Shown here: piece by piece, positions 42,388 to 50,208 of the stretch
Layout: every line of letters begins with the position of its first letter
Position numbering within the stretch: position 1 is the first letter of the stretch
Translations under genes and position numbers: made by a program
Source of the DNA: CAJXZP01 sp963974475
Lineage (GTDB): Bacteria; Bacteroidota; Bacteroidia; Flavobacteriales_G; Salibacteraceae
Reading direction: 5' to 3'
DNA length: 64,000 bases
Assembly: GCA_963974475.1 (NCBI GenBank)
Contig: CAXBCR010000003.1
Coordinates: 167,876-231,875, forward strand
The notes under the pieces: model-generated
What the model saw: only the letters and a program-made list of their open reading frames with translations
Told to the model about the DNA's origin: nothing
Databases searched by the model: none

Positions 42388-44445
42388 ATGATTAAAAAAT
42401 TCATTATTGCCTTCTTAAGTATTATTTCTACAGGTGCCATTGCGCAGGTAGAAGAAGTAACCTTTAAATCGTTTACAGAACCCATAACCATTTTAAGTTC
42501 CAATGTTGTATCCAGAGCCGGGGCTCCTGTTTCTACTGCAGCTGTTGACACCATTTGGATGGACGACTTTTCTGATACCGCAAATTGGAGCTATCTGGGA
42601 GATTCAAATGAATGGAATATTGACTCGGTGCTTACTGCAAATTTGATATCTCAGGGATTTGATGTTGCACTGAATTCTGTGTCTGGAGGAAATTTTGCTA
42701 TCATTGATTCTGATCGGTCTGGAGCTACAGGAAGTCAAAATGCAGTTATTGAATACGTTGGAGGAGTTATTGATTGTAGCGCAAATCCAGATGTGCGATT
42801 GGTTTTTCAAACCTATTTGAGGCAATACAACGAAACGCGTCAAGTTTTAATTTCGAATGATGGTGGTATCGTTTGGGATACCATTAATGTACTTACGCAG
42901 TTTGGTACCTCTATTACAAGCCCTAATGGATATACGGAGATTGTAAATATTTCTGCTGTGGCAGGAGGTCAAGCTAATGTGAAAATAAAATTTAGATATT
43001 CTGGCTCATTTGATTGGTTTTGGAGTATTGACGATGTAAGAATCGTAACCGCCCCTAAAAATGAATTACAATTAACGCAAGAATTTTATAATGGCACTAC
43101 AGATGCTTCATACGCTACCTATTATACTATGATGCCATTAAGACAAGCAGATTCTGCTATTATTAGTTTTGGGGCAGCGGTAAAAAATGATGGTGTAGCC
43201 AATCAAACCAATACGCATGTTCGTGTTAATGTGGCCAATAATGGCTCCGTAGTTTATTCTGATACTACAGATTCCATTATGACCGTTCCTAACTCAACTA
43301 CCGGATTTAATTTTGCTAGTACCTTTACTCCATCTAATGGGGTGGGTGTTTATGAAATTGAAATGGAAGTGGCGTCCGACTCAACCGATGAGGTTCCTCG
43401 TAATAATACCATTAATCGGAAATTGGAAGTAGCCGGTTCGCAATATCGAAGAGATAATGATTTGGTGACCAATGAAAATTGGTTTGATGCTAGTACGTCA
43501 TGGGAAATGTTGTTGAGATATGAGATTTTTGCTGAAGATACCGTAGTGGCCGTTTCTGCTTACTTCCCTTTCAACTTTTCTTCAGGTAGAGGAGTAGCAG
43601 TAGGTGATTCAATTTCGTTCTTTGTATATTCTGCATTAGATTTAACTAAACCTGTAACCTATAATGATGGGTATATTGTTCAAACCTCCGATATGAACGG
43701 ATGGATAACCTTACCCATGCCAGCTCAAAAACTTTCTGCAGGATTGTATTATGCCGGATTTAAGATATATAATAATAGGAGCTCTGTAGGAACTAATAGT
43801 ACGATTAATGTAGCCACGGCTCCGTATACAAGTTTGATAAGAAGAAACGTTTCGGATTCTACCGATCCGTGGGGATATACCACTAATTTCACTCCCTTTA
43901 TAAGAATGTATACTAAAAATGATAGCGCATGTACAGGTGTAAATATTGATATTACTACAACAGTAAGTGATTCAAGCACCTTAGGAGCTATTGATATTTC
44001 GGTAAGTGGAAGTGGCGCTCAACCGTATAATTATCAATGGTCTGGTCCAGATTCGTTTGCTGCCAATACCCAAAACATTAGTGATTTAGTTACTAGAGGG
44101 ATGTATTATGTTACCGTTACGGATGTTTTTGGCTGTGAGGGAATAGATTCTGCCTTGGTTGCGGGTACAGTTTCTGTGAATGAATTAGCTACATCCGAGT
44201 CCTTTTCCATATATCCTAACCCAAACAACGGGAACTTTCATGTAATGGGCGCGGTAAAAAATGCAGGTAACTATTCTATTGTTGTTTCTAACTTAGTGGG
44301 TCAAACCCTAATCCGAAATACGATGTATTTGTCGGGTAGAATGGACGAACAAATTAATCTATCTAATTTTAAATCAGGATTATATGTATTGACTATTTCG
44401 GGTAGCGAAGGAAAAATTGAAACTGTGAAATTTATAGTAAAATAA
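42388..44445 (+). CDS. T9SS-secreted cell-surface protein with type A sorting domain (first of tandem pair)
   Basis: The start is set at ATG 42388, giving signal peptide MIKKFIIAFLSIISTGAIAQ; earlier starts lie in the gcvP terminator or in a poor leader. The 685 residues include a beta-sandwich/MAM-like region (about 50-210, with DWFWSIDDVRIV). CARDB-like repeats follow, then a PKD/SprB-like module (PYNYQWSGPDSF...YYVTVTDVFGCEG). The C-terminal T9SS sorting domain of about 80 residues contains IYPNPNNGNF, LVGQTL and ends KFIVK. It is exported through type IX secretion and probably attached to the surface. The downstream neighbour is a paralogue. Confidence 0.88.
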   Translation: MIKKFIIAFLSIISTGAIAQVEEVTFKSFTEPITILSSNVVSRAGAPVSTAAVDTIWMDDFSDTANWSYLGDSNEWNIDSVLTANLISQGFDVALNSVSGGNFAIIDSDRSGATGSQNAVIEYVGGVIDCSANPDVRLVFQTYLRQYNETRQVLISNDGGIVWDTINVLTQFGTSITSPNGYTEIVNISAVAGGQANVKIKFRYSGSFDWFWSIDDVRIVTAPKNELQLTQEFYNGTTDASYATYYTMMPLRQADSAIISFGAAVKNDGVANQTNTHVRVNVANNGSVVYSDTTDSIMTVPNSTTGFNFASTFTPSNGVGVYEIEMEVASDSTDEVPRNNTINRKLEVAGSQYRRDNDLVTNENWFDASTSWEMLLRYEIFAEDTVVAVSAYFPFNFSSGRGVAVGDSISFFVYSALDLTKPVTYNDGYIVQTSDMNGWITLPMPAQKLSAGLYYAGFKIYNNRSSVGTNSTINVATAPYTSLIRRNVSDSTDPWGYTTNFTPFIRMYTKNDSACTGVNIDITTTVSDSSTLGAIDISVSGSGAQPYNYQWSGPDSFAANTQNISDLVTRGMYYVTVTDVFGCEGIDSALVAGTVSVNELATSESFSIYPNPNNGNFHVMGAVKNAGNYSIVVSNLVGQTLIRNTMYLSGRMDEQINLSNFKSGLYVLTISGSEGKIETVKFIVK

Positions 44446-44466
44446 AATTTACGATTTTTATAAAAA

Positions 44467-44506
44467 TGAAAAAGCCCTTTCAATGTAAATTGAAAGGGCT
44501 TTTTCA
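44467..44506 (+). terminator. Strong terminator between the T9SS paralogues
   Basis: A perfect 18-bp stem, TGAAAAAGCCCTTTCAAT (44467-44484) with ATTGAAAGGGCTTTTTCA (44489-44506), has a 4-base loop. It contains an internal T run on each strand. Confidence 0.93.
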
Positions 44507-44582
44507 TTAATTAGTTTTTTCTCATTTCAAGTATTGGGTTAATAATTTTTGTTTAGGGCTTTCGTGGTATGGTTTATAAGGT

Positions 44583-44590
44583 TATATTTG
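44583..44590 (+). promoter_or_regulatory. Candidate -7 box for the second T9SS paralogue
   Basis: TATATTTG matches TAnnTTTG, 27 bases before the ATG at 44618, behind the previous terminator. Confidence 0.45.
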
Positions 44591-44617
44591 AGGCTTAAAT
44601 TAAAAAAACAACAAATT

Positions 44618-46753
44618 ATGAAAAAAACATTACTATCAATGGTGGGTGTTGCTGTTACAGCTCTTGCTTTCGGGCAAGTGTCTAATAACGCTCCAGCTCC
44701 ACAAAAAGTGATGCAATCTAACGGAACTACTGAATTATCTGTAGCACCGGTTGCAACATATTCAACCCGTTCAGCATCAAGAGGAACGGCTGCTTTAGGT
44801 ACTATTCATTTCAGTGAAACATTTGGAGCAGGTTTAGCCGGTGACGGTTCTAATGGCGCATGGACTACAAATGGTACAGTAAGTGGTTCTGCTGATCCAG
44901 ATGCAGTTTGGGAATATAGAGGACCTTCTACTACTCCTGGAGTAGGTACAGGATCTCGTGGCCAATGGGCTGGTACTGCAGGTGTTGCTGGTGGTGCACC
45001 ATTAACTTCTGCTACTTCTGCTAACGGTTTCTTTATTTTTGATTCAGATTACCTTGATACTAAAGGTACAGGTGCAGGTAACGGTGATGCTGTTACTCCA
45101 CACAAAAGTTGGTTAATTTCTCCTGCTTTCAGTACTGTAGGTTCATCTAACATTACCATTAACTTCTCAACTTATTTCAGAAGATTTCAAGGAGAGTGTT
45201 TCGTATTATTATCAATTGATGGTGGTACTACTTGGGGTGATTCAGTTGTTATTATGGACGTTAACTGGGCAGTGAACGCTGCTAGTGATATTGATGCTGT
45301 GATTAACGAACGTGTACCTTACATTGAAAACCAATCAAACGTGAAAATTGCTTTTTTCTTTGATGGTGAAACAGCTTCAAATGCAAATGGAAGTGGTTAT
45401 TATTTCGCTATGGTGGATGATGTTGTATTATCTGATTTAGCAGATAACGATTTATCTATCGGTGCTGCTTCATACAGAACTTTACAAGATACTGGTGCTC
45501 CAAGATATTATTCTCGTGTACCTAACTTTTTAGCTTCTTATGACACTATCCAATTTAGCGCTACAGTGACTAATAACGGTGGTGCTATTCAACCAAACAC
45601 TCATGTAACAAATAACATGACTACTCCAACAGGATCTAGTATGTTAACTTCTAACATGGTGAACTTGGCTTCAGGTGCTTCTGATTCTTTAATCATTGCT
45701 ACTACTACAGTTTTAGATCAAGGTGTTGGTACTTATTCTTGGGCTTTCTCTGTATCTTCAGATTCTACTGAAGATATTGATTTTGATAACGCTTTGGATA
45801 CAGTAACTGTTGATGTAACTGATACTACTTATTCAAGAGATTTCGGTGCAACTGGAAACTTCTGGTATGGTTCTGGAAGTACTTACGAAATTGGTGTTGC
45901 TTTTGACGTATATGAGTCAGCTAAAGCTACTTCTATTTCTGTTGCAGTTGGAGCAGCTTCAACTCCAGGTGAAGTAATTAGTGTTTATATCTACGATGCA
46001 AGTACTGATTTATCAACTCCTGTTACAAGTAGAGAATTTATCGTTTTAGATTCTAATACAGTAGGTGATTTAGTATCTTATTCAATTCCTCAAGTTGTTT
46101 TAACTCCAGGAACGTATTATGTTACTTATAAAACATATTCTGATGCAGTTTATTTCAGAGTATCTGATTTTGATGCTACGGGTGGAATGGCAGTTACTAA
46201 TCCTTCTACAGGAACAGGATGGTCATTTACTACTTCAGTACCTGCAGTACGTTTAAATGTAACTGATTATTTATTTGTATGTGATTTAGAGGTTACTGCT
46301 AGTCAAACTGCTAATAATACTGGTGTTGCTGTTGCAGCTAAAGGAACAATGCCTTACGCTTACTTATGGAGTAATGGTGCTACTGGTGCAGATTTAACAA
46401 ATGCAGCTCCAGGAACATATACTGTAACTGTAACTGATGATAGCGCTTGTACTGCAACTGCTTCTGTAGATATTATTACTGGAATTATCGAAAATGAAAT
46501 TAACGGTTCAATTTCTTTATATCCAAATCCAAACAACGGTACTTTCCAATTAAGTTTAGAAGGTGTTGATGCTGGTGTATATAATGTATCTGTTACTAAC
46601 ATGATTGGTCAAACAATTTATTCAAACCCAATCAACGTGGGTGGAAATTACAATGGAAACATTGCATTGTCTAACTTAGAAAATGGAGTTTACTTCATGG
46701 AAATTTCAAGTGAAAACGGTGAAAGATCTGTTGTTAAATTTGTGGTGAAGTAA
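44618..46753 (+). CDS. T9SS-secreted cell-surface protein with type A sorting domain (second of pair, codon-optimised)
   Basis: ATG 44618 gives the signal peptide MKKTLLSMVGVAVTALAFGQ; the frame runs 23 codons further upstream across the promoter, so the later start is used. The 711 residues include an N-terminal MAM-like sandwich (HFSETFGAGLAGDG...YYFAMVDDVVLSD). CARDB-like domains follow, then an SprB-like repeat (PYAYLWSNGATGADLTNAAPG). The sorting domain contains LYPNPNNGTFQLSL and ends VVKFVVK. It shares architecture and several segments with the previous gene. Its codons are strongly biased (GGT, GCT, ACT, TCT, AAC, TTC), suggesting very high expression. Confidence 0.9.
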   Translation: MKKTLLSMVGVAVTALAFGQVSNNAPAPQKVMQSNGTTELSVAPVATYSTRSASRGTAALGTIHFSETFGAGLAGDGSNGAWTTNGTVSGSADPDAVWEYRGPSTTPGVGTGSRGQWAGTAGVAGGAPLTSATSANGFFIFDSDYLDTKGTGAGNGDAVTPHKSWLISPAFSTVGSSNITINFSTYFRRFQGECFVLLSIDGGTTWGDSVVIMDVNWAVNAASDIDAVINERVPYIENQSNVKIAFFFDGETASNANGSGYYFAMVDDVVLSDLADNDLSIGAASYRTLQDTGAPRYYSRVPNFLASYDTIQFSATVTNNGGAIQPNTHVTNNMTTPTGSSMLTSNMVNLASGASDSLIIATTTVLDQGVGTYSWAFSVSSDSTEDIDFDNALDTVTVDVTDTTYSRDFGATGNFWYGSGSTYEIGVAFDVYESAKATSISVAVGAASTPGEVISVYIYDASTDLSTPVTSREFIVLDSNTVGDLVSYSIPQVVLTPGTYYVTYKTYSDAVYFRVSDFDATGGMAVTNPSTGTGWSFTTSVPAVRLNVTDYLFVCDLEVTASQTANNTGVAVAAKGTMPYAYLWSNGATGADLTNAAPGTYTVTVTDDSACTATASVDIITGIIENEINGSISLYPNPNNGTFQLSLEGVDAGVYNVSVTNMIGQTIYSNPINVGGNYNGNIALSNLENGVYFMEISSENGERSVVKFVVK

Positions 46754-46772
46754 TTCCCATAATATAATATTG

Positions 46773-46806
46773 AAAAGACCTGCTCAAACGAGCAGGTCTT
46801 TTTTTT
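46773..46806 (+). terminator. Rho-independent terminator of the second T9SS gene
   Basis: Arms AAAAGACCTGCTC (46773-46785) and GAGCAGGTCTTTT (46790-46802) form a 13-bp perfect stem with an AAAC loop and a T tail. Confidence 0.95.
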
Positions 46807-47023
46807 GTCTAATTTTTGCCTTATGTTAGAAATGAAACCATTGGAAAACTGGCCTCCTTAGCCCAAATTATTAGCCTCTAAATTGCAAATAAAGTATGAT
46901 TTAACCTTTGAAGCGATAGCCGTCTGAAGGAATGTGAATGAATCGTTTATTTTTTTGAATTCGTAAATAGCTATTTGTCAGTAAAATATGTGGTGAATTC
47001 TTGATTTGTTTTTTTTAATCCTC

Positions 47024-47057
47024 ATTGGAAACAATTTACATGAAAAACGTTTCCAAT
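47024..47057. promoter_or_regulatory. Operator-like inverted repeat upstream of tetR
   Basis: Perfect 9-bp arms ATTGGAAAC (47024-47032) and GTTTCCAAT (47049-47057) are separated by 16 bases. The right arm covers the expected -33 region of the tetR promoter. Wide spacing would fit two regulator dimers or a large dimer. It is the likely autoregulatory site of the adjacent TetR protein. Confidence 0.65.
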
Positions 47058-47071
47058 TCATAAAAGCGTGT

Positions 47072-47079
47072 TACATTTG
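47072..47079 (+). promoter_or_regulatory. -7 box for the tetR-efflux operon
   Basis: TACATTTG matches TAnnTTTG and ends 5 bases before the tetR ATG, so the transcript is predicted to be leaderless or nearly so. Confidence 0.55.
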
Positions 47080-47084
47080 CCGCC

Positions 47085-47687
47085 ATGAATGAAAAAGAGA
47101 CGGAATATATTATACATGCATCCGAAATTTTCTTGACTCACGGCATAAAAGGTATGACAATGAGTGATATGGCCAGTAAATTGGGGATATCCAAAAAGAC
47201 GCTCTATACTTTTGTAAGTGACAAAAATGATTTGGTGAAAAAATGTATCCAACTTCACATAACCGCGAATGAGTGCGAAATGAATCAGGCGTGTTCTGAT
47301 TCAGACAATGCAGTGGAAGAACTAATTAATTTCAGTAGAATCGCAGGTTCCAAAATGAAATTAATTCACCCATCTATCTTTTTTGATTTACAAAAATACC
47401 ATCCTGAGGCTTGGGCCTTAATTCGCGAATTTGAGGATAAATCCATTTTGGATTTAACCAAAAACAATTTGAGTAAAGGGATTCGTGAGGGTATTTATCG
47501 TAAAGAAATGAATATTGATGTAATCGGCCCCTTATACGTGTCGGTGGTGCAAAATATTTTTAACAGTACAACCAAAATTCAAGAGGGGTTGTCAATTGCA
47601 GATTATTATTCGGAGATATTCAATTATCACATCCGGGGAATAGCTAATGAAAGAGGAATCAAACTTATTAATCAATATTTAAATTAA
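47085..47687 (+). CDS. TetR/AcrR-family transcriptional regulator
   Basis: The 200-residue regulator has an N-terminal HTH (about residues 8-52): YIIHASEIFLTHGIKGMTMSDMASKLGISKKTLYTFVSDKNDL, read here as three helices with GISKKTLYTFV as recognition helix. The C-terminal ligand-binding helices are variable. It lies 5 bases upstream of a TolC-like gene and leads an RND efflux operon. It therefore probably represses the operon until a toxic compound binds. The perfect palindrome 28-61 bases upstream is the likely binding site. Confidence 0.92.
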   Translation: MNEKETEYIIHASEIFLTHGIKGMTMSDMASKLGISKKTLYTFVSDKNDLVKKCIQLHITANECEMNQACSDSDNAVEELINFSRIAGSKMKLIHPSIFFDLQKYHPEAWALIREFEDKSILDLTKNNLSKGIREGIYRKEMNIDVIGPLYVSVVQNIFNSTTKIQEGLSIADYYSEIFNYHIRGIANERGIKLINQYLN

Positions 47688-47692
47688 AATTA

Positions 47693-49027
47693 ATGAATCA
47701 ATCAATTCAAAAAAAGATGCTAGCAATCCTGTTTCTTATGGGAATTTGGGCGACTAGTTTTGGTCAAGCAGAGGAGTTCAGCTTTACGCTGCAACAAGCC
47801 CGAGATTATGCCGTAGAGCATAGTTATAGCACACAAAAATCTGTAATGGACCAGGAAATTGCAGTTAAAAAAATGAAGGAAGTTACCGCTATTGGTCTTC
47901 CTCAAATAAATGGTACTGCAGATTTTAAAAACTACATTGATATTCCTACTTTTTTAATTCCTAACCCAAATGGAGGGGATAAAATTCCGGCTCAATTTGG
48001 TACAGATTATAATGTGAGTGCAGGTGTTTCAGTAAGCCAATTAATTTTCAACGGTTCGTATATTGTAGGTTTACAAGCGGCTAAATCTTACCGTGAAATG
48101 AGTGAGAAGGCGGTGATTAAATCTGAAAGAGAAATAAAGGATGACGTGACCAAAGCCTACGGAAACGTAATTATAGCGGTAGAGAACTTTGAGACTATTA
48201 AAGGAAATAAGAAATATCTGGAGGAAACCTTGAAAGAAACGAAAGCTTTATTCGAAAGTGGGTTTGCTCAGGAGCAAGATGTTGATCAGTTAACTATTTT
48301 GGTGCAAAGCGCGGAAATTCAGTTAAATCGAGCAGAACGGTTACAAACTATTTCGCAAAACTTTTTGAAATTTCAAATGGGATTGGAAATTTCCAAGGCA
48401 ATCACGTTGACCGATAATTTACCTGTTATTGTAGCGTATGGGAATGATTCAAACATTGTGAATCAAGTATTTGATGTAAATATGCACATCGACTATAAAA
48501 TTGCTTTGAATAATCAAGAATTGCAATTGTTGAATTATAAAAATACCAAAGCCGATTTCTTACCTACACTAGGTGCTTTTTATCAATATCAAACTGGATA
48601 TCAAAATTCGGATTTATCGTTTAAAAGTGAATATTGGTTTCCAACCACACTATGGGGTTTACAACTTAATATCCCAATTTTTAGTAGTGGACAGAAAATG
48701 TTTGTGAAGCAACAAGCGGAATTAAATTGGAAAAAAGCGGAAGTAGATTCAAAGCAAGCTGAGGAAGGACTTTTGGTTGAATTTTTGACTAGTAAATCGC
48801 AATACTTGTTCACTATTGATCAATATAAAAATTCGAAAGATAACTTGGATTTGGTACAGCGAATTGTGGACAAAGAGACCCAAAAATATAAGGAAGGAAT
48901 GTCCTCTTCATTAAATTTAGCGAATGCTCAAATTCAATTTTTTCAAATTCAAGGAGCGTATATTCAATCCATCATGGAAATGATAAACGCACGTTCAGCA
49001 ATGGACAGAATATTAAGTAATTACTAA
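47693..49027 (+). CDS. TolC-family outer-membrane efflux protein
   Basis: The 444-residue channel protein has a signal peptide (MLAILFLMGIWATSFGQ within the first 25 residues). Two long alpha-helical hairpin repeats follow, as in TolC: ETLKETKALFESGFAQEQDVDQL in the first half and NLDLVQRIVDKETQKYKEGMSSSLNLANAQ in the second. The GLPQINGTADFKNY segment is typical of Bacteroidota members. It forms the outer-membrane exit duct for the pump encoded next. The order tetR-tolC-adaptor-permease is one operon with gaps of 5-27 bases. Confidence 0.93.
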   Translation: MNQSIQKKMLAILFLMGIWATSFGQAEEFSFTLQQARDYAVEHSYSTQKSVMDQEIAVKKMKEVTAIGLPQINGTADFKNYIDIPTFLIPNPNGGDKIPAQFGTDYNVSAGVSVSQLIFNGSYIVGLQAAKSYREMSEKAVIKSEREIKDDVTKAYGNVIIAVENFETIKGNKKYLEETLKETKALFESGFAQEQDVDQLTILVQSAEIQLNRAERLQTISQNFLKFQMGLEISKAITLTDNLPVIVAYGNDSNIVNQVFDVNMHIDYKIALNNQELQLLNYKNTKADFLPTLGAFYQYQTGYQNSDLSFKSEYWFPTTLWGLQLNIPIFSSGQKMFVKQQAELNWKKAEVDSKQAEEGLLVEFLTSKSQYLFTIDQYKNSKDNLDLVQRIVDKETQKYKEGMSSSLNLANAQIQFFQIQGAYIQSIMEMINARSAMDRILSNY

Positions 49028-49054
49028 TCCTAATCAATCATAAAAACAATAAAA

Positions 49055-50185
49055 ATGAATAAATATTTATACATTATCGCGGCACTTGCATTAGGGTCTT
49101 GTTCTACAGAGCCTAAAGGCGATTATCTTACCGAGTTAACTACCGAAAGAGATAGCATTAAAACAGTTTATCAAAATTTAGGTTCGGAGTTAGCTAACTT
49201 AGAAATGATGATTTCTAAACTAGATACGACTTCCCGTTTGGTGAAGGTAACGGTACAGAAAGCAACCAACGAAACTTTTGAGCATTACTTTAAAGTATAT
49301 GGAGGTATCAATGCTGATAAAAACACGACTATTTATGCGACTTCTTCTGGCGATGTTGTGAACGTTAAGGTGGAAGAAGGACAGACCGTAAAAAAGGGTC
49401 AAGTACTATTTAAAATTGATTCTGAAATTTTAGAAAGCGGAATTCAAGAGGTGAAAACCCAACGCTCGCTAGCCAAAGATGTTTATGATAAGCAATCCGC
49501 ATTATGGGCAAAACAAATTGGGTCGGAGTTAGATTATTTACGTGCAAAAAACACTTTGGAGTCATTAGATAGTAAATTGGCTACGCTAAAAACACAATTA
49601 AGTAAAACGTTTGTTTCTGCTCCTTTCAATGGTACAATTGATGCCATTTTCATTAAAACAGGCCAATTGGTTAGTCCACAAGTGCCAACCATGCGTATTG
49701 TGAATTTAGATCAGGTGTATTTAAAGGCAGATATTCCAGAAAATTATATCAAAGTAATTGCTAAAGGAAGCCCAGTAAAATTGCATTTTCCATCTATCGA
49801 TGTGGAATTAGATACTAAAATTGATGAAACTGGAAAGTTTATTAATCCAGCAAACCGTACTTTTTCTGTGCGTGTTAACATTGAAAATAGCGACAATCTT
49901 TTTTATCCAAACTTGTTGGGAATGCTTGAAATTCAAGATTATGGAAAAGAAAATGCGCTAGTAATTCCCGCTCGATTAATTCAAGAAGACGCTGAAGGAA
50001 ACAGTTTTTTGTTCTTAGCTCATGAAATTGATGGTGCGGTGAAATCTGAAATTAGAGAAATTACTGTGGGAATGACCTATGAAGGACAAACAGAAGTTTT
50101 GAGCGGATTAAACTTGGGAGATTTAGTGATTGATAAGGGTTCTAGGAATGTTAGTAATGGCCAATTAATTGGCATTACTAAATAA
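49055..50185 (+). CDS. RND efflux periplasmic adaptor, lipoprotein
   Basis: The adaptor (membrane fusion protein) of 376 residues links the RND permease to the TolC duct. The lipoprotein signal ends LGSC with Cys16. A short coiled coil at about 25-55 precedes the lipoyl/barrel-sandwich domain (SSGDVVNVKVEEGQTVKKGQVLFKID). A helical hairpin with KQIGSELDYLRAKNTLESLDSKLA follows. The second lipoyl half (FVSAPFNGTIDAIFIKTGQLVSPQ) and a beta-barrel with membrane-proximal domain complete it. It is a normal-length, intact member. Confidence 0.94.
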   Translation: MNKYLYIIAALALGSCSTEPKGDYLTELTTERDSIKTVYQNLGSELANLEMMISKLDTTSRLVKVTVQKATNETFEHYFKVYGGINADKNTTIYATSSGDVVNVKVEEGQTVKKGQVLFKIDSEILESGIQEVKTQRSLAKDVYDKQSALWAKQIGSELDYLRAKNTLESLDSKLATLKTQLSKTFVSAPFNGTIDAIFIKTGQLVSPQVPTMRIVNLDQVYLKADIPENYIKVIAKGSPVKLHFPSIDVELDTKIDETGKFINPANRTFSVRVNIENSDNLFYPNLLGMLEIQDYGKENALVIPARLIQEDAEGNSFLFLAHEIDGAVKSEIREITVGMTYEGQTEVLSGLNLGDLVIDKGSRNVSNGQLIGITK

Positions 50186-50208
50186 TAAATCTCGTTAATA
50201 AAGCATTT

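Larger units (their letters stand above)
46754..47084. other. Intergenic region between the T9SS gene and the efflux operon
   Basis: This 331-base gap holds the T9SS terminator, then about 215 bases (46807-47023) where I see no gene, RNA or clear repeat. The tetR operator-like palindrome and promoter follow. A 12-codon ATG frame at 46824 is not supported. Confidence 0.6.

Noticed and set aside
42204..42554. 116-residue minus-strand ORF across the gcvP end
   Set aside because: It covers the gcvP terminator and parts of two well-supported plus-strand genes; no protein-like features.
46824..46862. 12-codon ATG ORF in the gap before tetR
   Set aside because: It is too short, with no promoter or conserved feature to support it.
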